64,000 bases of DNA. It comes from Codonopsis lanceolata. Its lineage: Eukaryota; Streptophyta; Magnoliopsida; Asterales; Campanulaceae. The DNA is taken from contig CM028377.1 of the NCBI GenBank assembly GCA_013146195.2, forward strand, positions 174,995,845 through 175,059,844, written 5' to 3'. Position 1 is the first letter of the stretch; each line of letters starts with the position of its first letter. The notes under the pieces are model-generated. The model saw nothing but the letters and a program-made list of their open reading frames with translations. It was not told where the DNA came from and ran no database searches. Position numbers and translations under genes: made by a program. This document shows positions 10,967 through 22,100 of this stretch, piece after piece.

Positions 10967-13629
10967 TGTGGCACCCTGACCCGGATTCCAATGCGAAACC
11001 CAAAGTCGGACAGTACAAATATACACAAGTAAGCATGCGTAAGTAGGATTATAAAATTCACGTGGCGCAACATCGCATACAAATAACAACTCGGATACAC
11101 TTGGCCGGAAAATAACTTAAAATAAACAAGTCATCGGCGACGTTACAGTCGGAACCCAACAACTACTCCTACAATTATAACACATGCATAATATAACCTC
11201 AACGGCTACAACATGCCGGAGGCAACAACAACAATAATATCATAAAAGAGTGTTAAGCGGAAGAAACTGTAGTGAACCAATACCATATAAACAAGCTCGA
11301 CATATAAGTCGGCATACAAAAGATTTTAAGTATCAAATAATTAAGTTATACTACAACAACAAAATCCCAAGACAAGTCTAATTGACTTGCTTCCCATCGT
11401 CCTTGCCAAAGTAAAAGTCTAACTACCAAAAGTCCCAAAAGAGCAACCTTCTAGCTCACAAGCAACCAAACGCGGGTACGACGAATCTAGCGAGAACCGT
11501 CTCCTTGGCTCGGATCTAAGGAAAACAAAACAAACAAATAGGGTAAGTCATAAAGACTTAGTAAGTTACTAAAAATGCATGTTCATGTCATAGCATGGCA
11601 TTTATCACAATTATGGTGTACATGATCATCATATAGCACTTAGCACATTATTCACGTAAGTGCGGAAAAATAAATCATTCAAGTAGGATATGATATAGGC
11701 ACGGCCGCTACGTAGCTCCTGCAATAAACTTTGTTAACTGGTTCGTGCCATTGATGTTTTGTGAATTCATCGACTCATGCCGAGAACCTACTCGATGTAA
11801 ATAGCAAGCCAATGGTGCACGTATTAATACGGCAAAGGGGCTACTTTCCCACTGCGGCCCACAGTGGAGGCGTGTGTGAGGTCCCAGGTGCGGAAATCCA
11901 TAGCGAGCACGAATCTCACGATTCGTGAAGGCGATGCATCGTCCCACCCTGACGTAATAAACAAACCAAAAAATGCCAGCTGCACTCATGTGATGCACAA
12001 GTAGATATTTACTCGTCATAACAAATAAGGATCGAATTCGACAAGAGCGAACTCATACGACCAAGTAGGTTATTAATCTCTACATAAATCACGTCAAGGA
12101 AATTAATTGCTCAAAACCAATCATTCATAACAACTTGTTTGCAAACAATTAGGCTAAACTTATATTCGAGAAAACCCAATCAAATGGTGTCCAAACTTCG
12201 TAGGGATTGAAATTAGTGTTCAACATGTTCAAATCTTCCCTAGAGTTGACTCCGTTGAGTCTTTACTATAAATTCCCAATTTTTGGGAAATTGAAGCTAT
12301 GTGCTTCGTAACCTAACCTAGGCCATTACTAAGTTCAACTAGGTTATAAATTCACCAAGGCATTGCAATATATTTCACATTCATCATAGAGTCCAATTTT
12401 GAGGATAAATTACATAACAACATACCAACACTTACATATAGGCTATAATTAGGGCATTCTTATATAGTACCACTTCAAGGAACTCATAACATAGATGTTT
12501 CTAACATGTTTATAATCTTAAATAGACAAGATGAAAGAGTATTACAATCTTTACTAGACATAAAATCATCCTATACATGCTTCTAATAAGTTCATACTTT
12601 CAAAACACAAGATAAAGGCATATGAAGCATATATGTGTCCTCATTGACCTCATACATCATAAGGTTTGTTTCCTTAGGGTCAATGAGATCTAAACAAAGA
12701 AGAATATAAGTAACTTACATGTATTCTACACCCAAGAAAGCAAATGAAAAGATTAATCGGTTGGAAATGATCTACTCTTCAAGCTCTTCACTTCTATGGA
12801 GGTGGCTTGAGCAATGGGAGGAAGGATCATAGAGGACCAAGAAGAAAGCTTCAAGAACTCAAGAGAACTCCATGGGAGAGGCTAACCACGTTTTTGGAGG
12901 AGAAGGGTGAGAAATGAGGTCACAACATCAGATTTGTGGCTTAAGAATGATCAAAATGTTAGTGGGACAAGTGTCACCTCATTGTGGTTGAATAAAATCT
13001 GATTTGGTGGCTTGATTAGATCACTAAAGCACTCTTTAATCCACTTTTAAAACATGTTACAAATGTTAAGACGCAAGTGATGCGGGTTAGGGAGGTTTAG
13101 GTGGGGTTTAGAAAGGGTTTTGGATAGGGGTTTAAGTGTAAAAATCACAAAGCAGCAAAACAGAGAAATCCAGATTCGGGGGACCTTGCGGTCGCATGGT
13201 CCCCATAGCAGGCGACCACATGCTTCCAGGAATTCCAACCTTCAAGTTTCTGGTTACCTTGCGGGGGCAAGGTCATTCCACCTTGCGACCGCAAGCCCGG
13301 CAGACCCAAAATGGCTCAAAATGCAACCTAAAAGGACCCCAAACACTTAGCCAAATCAATGAGGCTTCAAACCCCATCAAAAATGAGTTTAAAACTCATC
13401 ACAAACACCCTCAAACGACACCCGAACAATCCGAACGAAGGAGGTAAAGAAGGAGAACTAAACAAGCAATTCAACCGGCGATTCAACAAGCATGCAAACA
13501 TGATTCTAAACATGTTAAGAGCATTATGAATGACTGATAAATGATTCTAGAACATTTATAGACTATGCAAACATGCTCACAAGCAATATGAATGTATGAA
13601 CGCAAGCAATGAATGGCTAGGGTGCCACA
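10967..13629 (-). repeat. 5' LTR of element 1
   Basis: 2663 bp. It holds the conserved structured block (11699-11957) and a GC-rich palindrome (13282-13295, CTTGCG / CGCAAG with a 2-bp spacer) inside a GC-rich cluster in otherwise AT-rich sequence. No coding potential is supported. Confidence 0.95.
11699..11957 (-). other. Conserved structured LTR block, element 1 right
   Basis: Best copy of the block in this family. Hairpin 1 is at 11909-11926 (sense stem ACGAATC / GATTCGT, tetraloop GTGA). Hairpin 2 is at 11849-11867 (sense stem CCACTG / CAGTGG, loop TGGGCCG). The sense end of the block is TTGCAGGAGC, like a 3' splice site. Confidence 0.7.
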
Positions 13630-13783
13630 TAAATATATATTCCATGCAATGTAGGAAGTATTTATAAAATATTAGTGATCATTTATCAATGTTCTTTCTG
13701 TTGAGTTTTACATATAATGAGAATAAAGGAAAAAAAATTTTGGATTCCTTTTCTTTTGACTCCCTCCTTGTTTGTTAGTAATA

Positions 13784-14742
13784 ACAAATGATGCTCTCGT
13801 GCGTTGCACGATTTTTGCACGAGTGTAAAATCATATACTCAATTAAAGTTGAATAATATACAATTAAAAACATTAATATGAACAAAATAAACAGCAACTT
13901 TAATGATAGAAAATCACAAAATTTTGAAAAAAAGTATTATAAATTTTGAAATACTTATTTATAAACAATATTTGTCGTTGAACATGTACGACTATTACAA
14001 CTATCACTAACAGATAACAAAATTCGAAGGTCCTTTGTATTATAACTCTTGACAAAGCGACATATAACTCGTCTTGACTAAAAACATGATTTTTTTTCTT
14101 CCAAAAGATGCACTAAGTTCGAGTATTTGATGTTCAGGGACTTCGATTGAAGTCGAGATAATATTAACAACGAAATATTAAATCCTATGAAATTAGATTG
14201 TTTAATTAGGAATGTTGGTGATTAACTACCTTCACCATTTGTCTTAATTTTTAAAAGTGAACTCTTTAAGTAAAAAAATTTCAAAATAAAATAGTGGAAT
14301 CTTTTCTGAAACGAAGAGAGTTCAACAGAACTGGAAAGGAAGTAAAAGAAGACACCTTTCCACCAGAGGGAGGGATTTGCAACTGCTTCACATTTGATTC
14401 AATTGCCCCTTCCGAAATATTAATTATTGATAATATTCAGCATGAGGGAATCCAAATTTCTATTGATAGTTCAAATGGGTATGTAGGATTTGACTCCATA
14501 GTTTGTTAATTAATGTCAATTACTTTTATTTGGATTGATTTTGTTTTTGGTTGTTTATTGTTTGTAATTGGTCAACTACTTAAATATATATTCCGTGCAA
14601 TGTAGCAAGTATTTATAATATATTAGTGATCATTTATCAATGTTTTTTCTTTTGAGTTTTTCATATAATGAGAATAAAGGAAAACCAATCTTGCATTCAT
14701 TTCCCTTTGACTCCCTCCTTGTTTGTTAATAATAATAATAAT
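13784..14742 (+). repeat. Tandem unit B, internally deleted
   Basis: Begins with the array's signature hairpin region (tgatgctctcgtgcgttgc). It keeps the AT-rich 5' part and the 3' tail, but the leader and nearly all of the protease are missing. The deletion joins at 'actgc' near 14378-14383, a sequence present at both ends of the lost segment in intact units. Confidence 0.75.
14383..14508 (+). pseudogene. CDR1-like aspartic protease relic, copy B (C-terminus only)
   Basis: About 40 codons matching the C-terminal end of the other copies (FDSIAPSEILIIDNIQHEGIQ, then SNGYVGF.S.VC), ending at TAA 14506-14508. It is joined directly to the upstream flank of the unit. In A1 proteases this region is the last strand segment near the C-terminus. 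It cannot be functional. Confidence 0.8.
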
Positions 14743-14761
14743 TAGTGATGCTCTCGTGCGT

Positions 14762-15016
14762 TAGGGGTGACAATTCGTGCTATCGTGTCGTGTTCATGCC
14801 TTATTATCGTGTTTTCATATTATCTATCTTATTGGATTATAAATATAGCAATAAATATTATTTTGAATATATTAACAATTTCGTGTCTTTCGTGTCGTGT
14901 TTCGTGTTATATCGTGTCGTGCTAGGCTTATCGTGTCATTTGTCTCTGTAATCGTGTTTTATAATCGTGTCGTACTGGTTCGTGCTCTCCTGTCGTGCCA
15001 ATCATTGCCACCCCTA
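14762..15016. mobile_element. hAT-type MITE (255 bp)
   Basis: Terminal inverted repeats TAGGGGTGaCAA and TTGcCACCCCTA, flanked by an 8-bp duplication (tcgtgcgt at 14754-14761, tcatgcgt at 15017-15024, one mismatch). It sits inside the conserved hairpin of unit C; intact units show the empty site. The interior is built largely of cgtgtcgtg-like repeats. It has no coding capacity. Confidence 0.85.
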
Positions 15017-15497
15017 TCATGCGTTACACGATTTTTGCACGGGTGTAAAATCATTTACTCAATTGAAGTTGAATAAGAAACAATTAAAAACATTAATATG
15101 AACAAAATAAACATCAACTTTAATGATAGAAAATGACATAAATTTGAAAAAAATATATTATAATTTTTGAAATATTTATTTATAAACAATATTTGTCGTT
15201 GAACATGGACGACTATTACAAATATCACTAACAGATAACAAAATTCGAAGGCCCTTTGGATTATAACTCTTGACAAAGCGACATACAACTCGTCATGACT
15301 AAAAACATGATTTTTTCAAAAGATGTACTACGTTAGAGTACTTGATGTTTAGGGACTTAGATTGTTTAATTAGGAATGTTGGTGATTAACCGCCATCACC
15401 ATTTGTCTAAATTTTTAAAAGTTAACTATTTAAGTAAAAAAAATCTGAAAATAAAATAATGGAATCTTTTTCGAAACGAAAGGAATTCAACAGAACT

Positions 15498-16524
15498 TGT
15501 GACGCCCCGCTCCTTCGTTGTCTCGGTTTGCGTGCTATATTGCACTTCTTCCCTTGTCGACGGTATATTTGGGTTGCGAGAGGGTCTAGATATGTTTGAG
15601 AGACCATATTAAGACCAAAACATTATTTAGAGACTCCATATAGTTGTTGACTTGCTAAAGTCACAAGTCGTGACCCGACGATAGTCGGAATGCGACGCGA
15701 TTGAGGGTTTACTTCCGTTTTGTGTTCGTGACCTCGGATTGGGTCCTAGACCTCTTTAAGATGGTTTGTTAACATGTTTAGATGTGTTAGACTTCAAGTT
15801 GGAGGTGTTCCTTAAGTCTATCGAAGATTTGGAAGTTTTGGAGATAGCGTTCGTCTCTATCGCGTAGTTCGGGAATCGAGTCGTAATCGCTCTCCTTTGG
15901 GATTCTTATTTCCCTAGTTGTTATTCAACTTCCTAGAAGTATTTAAGCTTCTTCATTAGCCCTTAGACTTGCCTTAAAAGTCTCCTTTCATTGCTCGTTT
16001 GATTTCGAGTTCGTTCGTCGTTTCGGTTGCACGTTGTTGCACCCCTTCCCGGTTTCGCTCCGAGTTGTTTCGGGAGTTGTTTTGGTGTGTTTTAGACTTG
16101 TTTTGAGTTGGGTTAGACCTTGGGATGGTTGCCCATAAGTTTGGGATCATTTAGATCAAGTTTAGACCAAGTTTTGGAGGTTCAGGAGCCGAGGCGGCCG
16201 CATGGGATGGAGTGAGGCGCCCGCCTCAGATACTGAGAGCACCCTTGTGCAGAGAAGAGTGAGGCGGCCGCATGGAGTTGGTTGAGGCGCCCGCCTCAAC
16301 CCCAGGAGCTGTTACGGGATTTTTTGCCCTGTTTCGGAATTGGACGACTTGTACCCCTTGAACCCATATCTAAACCTATCCTAAACCTCTCTAACCCTTC
16401 CCACTTAAGTCCTAACATATCTAACTTGTTTTTAGAGTGGATTAAGAGTGCATTAGTGAGTCATTAAACCACAAAAATCAGATTAGAAAGTGACCACAAT
16501 GTGGTGACAATGTGGTGACACTTG
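15498..16524 (+). repeat. Truncated 5' LTR of element 3
   Basis: Starts TGTGACGCCCC and matches the first about 1020 bp of the 3' LTR (from 19144), then stops at gtggtgacacttg, where internal sequence begins. It carries the palindrome GTTGAGGCG / CGCCTCAAC at 16281-16300 and two gaggcggccgcatgg boxes nearby. A short local duplication (gtggtgacaat) lies at the junction. Confidence 0.9.
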
Positions 16525-17506
16525 GCGTGGAGCTAGTTCTATTATACCTTGTTCGAGTGCAGCTCGTGGCGACGAGAGTGGAGAGAATGTTAGTGATCCG
16601 CGTGTGACTCCTCAACGGATGTGTGGACTGGAAGATGATTCTTCCGTTCTTGCGAAATTCTTGAAGTTTAAACCGGAAAGTTTCGATGGAGAGCCTTATA
16701 CTATTGAGGCGAAACATTGGCTAGAAAGCATGGAGAAGATCTTTGCGGTTTTGGGTAGTACAACAGAGGAAATGGTTACTTTAGCGGTGTTTGGATTGGA
16801 TGGTGCGGCCGAGCAATGGTGGCTTGAAATACGAGATCATTGGAGACAGCATGGAGTACCTCGAGTGTGGGAAAACTTTGTCAAGGAGTTTATGTTACGG
16901 TTTAGTCCGGTAGTAACTCGAGAAAAGGGAGAGATGGAATTCCTGATGTTAGAACAAGGAGATATGACCGTGGCTCAGTATTCAGCAAAGTTTACGGAGT
17001 TGGCTCGTTACTGTAATTATTTGGTGCCAGATGAGGCCAGAAGGACCGAGAGGTTTGTGAAAGGCCTGAAGACGATATATCGTAGGCAGCTTGTTCCATT
17101 ACTACTTACGGATTTCCAAGGGGCTGTGGATCGTGCATGTGCGATAGAGTTAGATATCGAGGAGTACGCTCAAAAGAAATTATCAAAGACTAATAGGGGC
17201 CTTGAGGATAAGAGAAGGCAGTCAACACCTCAAACAGTTAGTCAAGGGAAGGTGCGTTCGGGTGGCCGGAGTGGTGTTACTACTTCTACTCGGAAAGGAC
17301 GAGGTGGCGAGTTGACATGTAACTTTTGTAAGAGGACAGGACACACCGAGGATAGGTGCTGGGGTACAACAGGAAAATGCTTTGTTTGTGGTGGTGGCGA
17401 TCATGTTCGTAAAGATTGCCCAAAAAGGAGAGTTAGTCAGTCTGGGAGTACTAGTCAACCATTCAGTGGCTCCAAGAGAGATGGTGACGGTCAGCCTAGA
17501 GTTTGA
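16508..17506 (+). pseudogene. Gag of element 3, 5'-truncated
   Basis: Open frame of about 330 codons with no Met until ATG 16619, because the true start was deleted. It contains a retrotransposon gag domain (AAEQWWLEIRDHWRQHGVP, then LEQGDMTVAQYSAKFTEL and ARRTERFVKGLK), a basic linker, and two CCHC knuckles (CNFCKRTGHTEDRC and CFVCGGGDHVRKDC). It stops at TGA 17504-17506, after the point where other Tekay elements run on into protease. Apart from the missing start, the frame is free of stops, unlike the gag of element 1. It would encode an RNA-binding particle protein if expressed. Confidence 0.88.
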
Positions 17507-19130
17507 AGCAGTGCACGCGTGACGGATGGCCATTGCGGGGTTTTGAGGCCTATCCGAAATAGGAAGGTATATTCTTGTATATAAATATTCGTAAATTATA
17601 CCGTTGTTACTATTACCGTTAATATGAGTACACGTTTTAATCGGTAGCTCATGTGCATTCATACATACATTATATGGTGTATTGTGTATTATTGGTTATT
17701 TGCTCGATCGGGAATAATACCCCAATGTGAGATCGATATATGATATGGTTTGTTTTGTAAATTACCGGAAGGTAATCGCACTTGGTATATGAATTCTTGA
17801 TTAGTCTATGTATATATATAAGACTATGATATACGTATATAGTTATGGTTCGTGTGGATATGTAAGAAAAGGCCATAGTATGAATATATATGAAGTATGA
17901 ATTGTAAGTTGATATTTATTGGTTTGGTATAATGTTTGTATATTCTATAAGGATATATTTTATGTAATGAGTAATATTACGCTATATTGTTGTTAAGGGT
18001 TATTATGCGAGTAAGGTATACACTCGACTTGTGAGAAGGTTGAAGGTTACGATTTAGAGGATAATCACGGTTGCACGGGAGAGATAGACGCTTCACCGTG
18101 AGTATTGGGACGTTATCGTCGTGTTAGGATGCTTAGTATGCATTGGTTGTAGATTTGGTCTAGAGCCTAAGAAAGGATAGTTTTGCGGAGTATAGACGTT
18201 TCGGGCATTAGTAGCCTTGTCGATTCGTCGTGATTATTAATAAATTATCTTGGTGAGTGTACTAGATACACGAGTTTGTGATAGCTATGATTGTTGTTTG
18301 TCAAGGTAATAGACCTTGTTACTTGGTCTGAATTTTTATTCAGTTATGTGCATTAGTTGTAGGAAACACCTACTTGATGCATTACATAGTAGTATATTAA
18401 ATTCTCAGCTCATGAATTCATGTTCATTCATTTCCTTAGCATAGGAGACTATTAAAGGGATGCTTAAAACCTTTTTAATCATGAACCCTCGCATCCTTGC
18501 AACGAAAAGCTTTTGAAATCCAATTTAGTCGGTACCCTAAATTGGTGATCAAAAGAGGTTCGTTGGTGGACTAGGATTGGTAGTGAGTAGGTTAAACATT
18601 TACTATACCCGTTAACAAATGGATGGACATAGATGGAAAGAATTTTCAAAACACGTCTTTAATGTGCTCTTATGTGTTCTTACCCGCGATAGGGAAATCA
18701 CGAGTATGATTTGCATGGTTTGAAATGCCAATTTGATTACCTTTGATTTGTTTGTACATTGCTCCATAGGCAATTATTAATTCTTGTAACTTAGAATCTT
18801 TTGTGATTGAATTTCATGTTGTGCCCCGAGACAAATAGTTTCGGTAGTTGAATGTGTTCTTATGTTGAAGTCGAGATTTTGCCTACATGATTGGCGTAAT
18901 GTGTTCATATGTGTATTCGCGACTCAAGTATGAGTCATGTTATTTTCAACCGTAAGTCTTGATGTTGTTGTGTCTATTGAGAATTCTTAGACTTTCGAAT
19001 TTGGATTATTAGAGTTTAACTCTCATATATATTGTGGTGGTAGACTCGGAGATCGAGTCTAGGTAGATGACTTTGAGCTTGATGTGTTGTGGTTTGTATC
19101 ATGAGTTAGAATTCGGGACGAATTCTTTTT
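17507..19130 (+). other. Non-coding interior of element 3
   Basis: AT-rich. No RT, RNase H or integrase motif was seen in any frame, and only short unrelated ORFs occur. The last 60 bases (cgggacgaattctttt) resemble the usual 3' end of Tekay elements just before the polypurine tract. Confidence 0.7.
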
Positions 19131-19143
19131 AAGGTGGAGAGGG
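19131..19143 (+). other. Polypurine tract of element 3
   Basis: AAGGTGGAGAGGG directly precedes the 3' LTR start TGTGACG. Confidence 0.85.
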
Positions 19144-22100
19144 TGTGACGCCCCGCTCCTTCGTTGTCTCGGTTTGCGTGCTATATTGCACTTCTTCCCT
19201 TGTCGACGGTATATTTGGGTTGCGAGAGGGTCTAGATATGTTTGAGAGACCATATTAAGACCAAAACATTATTTAGAGACTCCATATAGTTGTTGACTTG
19301 CTAAAGTCACAAGTCGTGACCCGACGATAGTCGGAATGCGACGCGATTGAGGGTTTACTTCCGTTTTGTGTTCGTGACCTCGGTTTGGGTCCTAGACCTC
19401 TTTAAGATGGTTTGTTAACATGTTTAGATGTGTTAGACTTCAAGTTGGAGGTGTTCCTTAAGTCTATCGAAGATTTGGAAGTTTTGGAGATAGCGTTCGT
19501 CTCTATCGCGTAGTTCGGGAATCGAGTCGCGTAATCGCCTCTCCTTTGGGATTCTTATTTCCCTAGTTGTTATTCAACTTCCTAGAAGTATTTAAGCTTC
19601 TTCATTAGCCCTTAGACTTGCCTTAAAAGTCTCCTTTCATTGCTCGTTTGATTTCGAGTTCGTTCGTCGTTTCGGTTGCACGTTGTTGCACCCCTTCCCG
19701 GTTTCGCTCCGAGTTGTTTCGGGAGTTGTTTTGGTGTGTTTTAGACTTGTTTTGAGTTGGGTTAGACCTTGGGATGGTTGCCCATAAGTTTGGGATCATT
19801 TAGATCAAGTTTAGACCAAGTTTTGGAGGTTCAGGAGCCGAGGCGGCCGCATGGGATGGAGTGAGGCGCCCGCCTCAGATACTGAGAGCACCCTTGTGCA
19901 GAGAAGAGTGAGGCGGCCGCATGGAGTGGGTTGAGGCGCCCGCCTCAACCCCAGGAGCTGTTACGGGATTTTTTGCCCTGTTTCGGAATTGGACGACTTG
20001 TACCCCTTGAACCCATATCTAAACCTATCCTAAACCTCTCTAACCCTTCCCACTTAAGTCCTAACATATCTAACTTGTTTTTAGAGTGGATTAAGAGTGC
20101 ATTAGTGAGTCATTAAACCACAAAATCAGATTAGAAAGTGACCACAATGTGGTGACACTTGTCCCACTCAACCTTTAAACCCTTTTAAGCCACAATTCAG
20201 CCATTTGACTTCTCATTTGCTGAGAGCCTTCCCAAAAACGTGAGAGAGAGTTCTTGAGAGTTCTCCCATGGCTTCTTGAAGGTTTCCCCTTGGTCTTCAT
20301 CATCCATTCCTCCTTTGCCCAAGAATCCTTCATTAAAGGTGTAGAGCTCAAGAAGAGGAGCATTTCTATCCGATTGATTTCTTCCCTTGCTTTCCTTGGT
20401 GTAGAACAAGTAAGTTACCTTCTTCATCTACTTCTTCTTCTTTTGATTTTGTACTCATTGATCCTAAGGAAAACAAACTCTATGCTATTTGAGGTCAATG
20501 AGTACACATACTTGCCTTGTATGATTTTAACTTGTGATTTGAGCATGTGAACTTGTTAAGAGCATGTGTAGGATGAATTCTATGATTATTGAAGTATATT
20601 GTTACCTTTCATCTTGTGTTTCTAGGGTTGTGAACTTGCTAGAAATCATGTTTACATGTTATTTGGGTTTATTTTGATAGTAGGCATGAGATTGGGAATT
20701 TAGAGGTGTAATCTCACTAGGCAATATGTAAATGACCATTCAATTGAAAGTATGTGATTTCTAAAATGAGTATGAGATCTTGTTAAGTTCCATGGATTTT
20801 AATCTAGGGAATCTAGCCAAATGATTTGTGAGGAAATTGTTGTAAAGGTGAATGATATGTTGATTTGGGGATTTATGAATTAGGCATTTTATTGTTGTGT
20901 GACAAATAAGACTCAATAGAGTTGATTTAGGATTCAATATCATGTTGGTAAGCATTAGGTTAAAACCCTACGATGTTCGGGTTTGGTTGGTTTTGTTTAT
21001 GAGTACCCAAGCATCTTGAATCGTGTCCTATTTGTGACACCCACGTTATAGAGGTTCATTGGAGATTGGTTTAGGGCGTGCTCGTTAGGGCACGGAGCAT
21101 TAGAGATCAACCTATGATCTCGTATTACTTTAAGAAATGGTTATTTGAATGAGTTCTCTTCTGGGGAATTGGGTCGCGTGCACATGAAAGCACTTGCGAG
21201 GTTAGGACTACGGCTTAGTTTGATACCGGGAGTTTGGCTTTGAAGAAGTCGAACATTTATGACCGTGGGACTATGGTTGAGTCCGGTGTACCTTTTAGTG
21301 AAGATAAATGCTAAGTATGGACTTATGATTGTTTTTAGACTAAATAATAGTCTTTGGTTTAATCCTCAGTAGTAGGGCTATAGTAGACTTCACGTTGTGA
21401 TTTCTTGATCTTATATGCTACGTTTGATTTGGTTGTGACTTGAGGGTTATGAATACCACAATAGGTGGTTCTTGGACTAAACGGGTAGTTTGGTTGGTTT
21501 TGTTTAAGTGTGTACAATATGTGCATTGTTAAATTGGTGTGTAGAATTATATGTCCTATTTGAATTGATATGTCCGCTATGATCGGTCTTGATTCTTGTT
21601 GAGCATGAGAGTAATTATCTACTTGTGCATTTCATAAAAGCCCAGCTGGCATTATTTGGAATTGGTTTTTATGTCAGGGTAGGACGATACATCGCCTATA
21701 CAAATCGTAAGATTTGTATTCGCTATGGATCGCCGTACCTGGGACCTCACACACCCCTCCATTGTTGGCCGCAATGGGGAAGTAGCCCCTTTGCCGTATT
21801 AGTTAAGTGCCGCATTGGCTTGCTAGCTAAATCGAATGATTCTCGATGAAAGTCGATGCACTCACAGAGCATCGATGTTGCACGAACCAGTAACATTGTG
21901 TATTGCAGGAGCAACACAACAGAACTATATGGGTACCTTCTCTATCCCTTATGTGGCTTACTATGAGCACTTATATGAAAGATAACGTGCTATGTGAATT
22001 ATGAAGTTTATGATACTTGATGACTTAGTACAAGTTATTGTTGGTATACGATTAAGATGCCATGAGATTATATATACTTGTGCATTATGCCATGCCACGC

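Larger units (their letters stand above)
3591..13629 (-). mobile_element. Element 1: Ty3/gypsy chromovirus (Tekay/Del type), defective
   Basis: Complete 10,039-bp LTR retrotransposon on the minus strand, flanked by the 5-bp duplication taaat (3586-3590 and 13630-13634). The empty site is seen in tandem paralogues (for example near 24780). LTRs are 2660 and 2663 bp and start TG and end CA. The primer binding site matches initiator-Met tRNA with one mismatch. Domain order on the minus strand is gag with CCHC knuckles, protease, RT, RNase H, integrase, chromodomain. The polyprotein is interrupted by at least four stops and a frameshifted stretch, and one integrase catalytic Asp is lost, so the copy is not autonomous. 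Confidence 0.95.
1215..13783 (+). repeat. Tandem unit A (protease array), split by element 1
   Basis: First of five tandem units. It starts at CTAG (1215) followed by a hairpin with arms CCCGTGC (1226-1232) and GCACGGG (1247-1253), then AT-rich sequence, a CT-rich leader, the protease pseudogene and an AT-rich tail. The Tekay element 3591-13629 is inserted in the tail; the tail resumes at 13635. Without the insertion the unit is about 2.5 kb. On the minus strand the start resembles a Helitron 3' end (hairpin, about 10 nt, CTAG). Confidence 0.75.

Noticed and set aside
16282..16467. Identical 61-codon ORF in both LTRs of element 3 (also 19931-20116)
   Set aside because: Explained by LTR identity; the reading frame runs through the GC palindrome and has no known domain.
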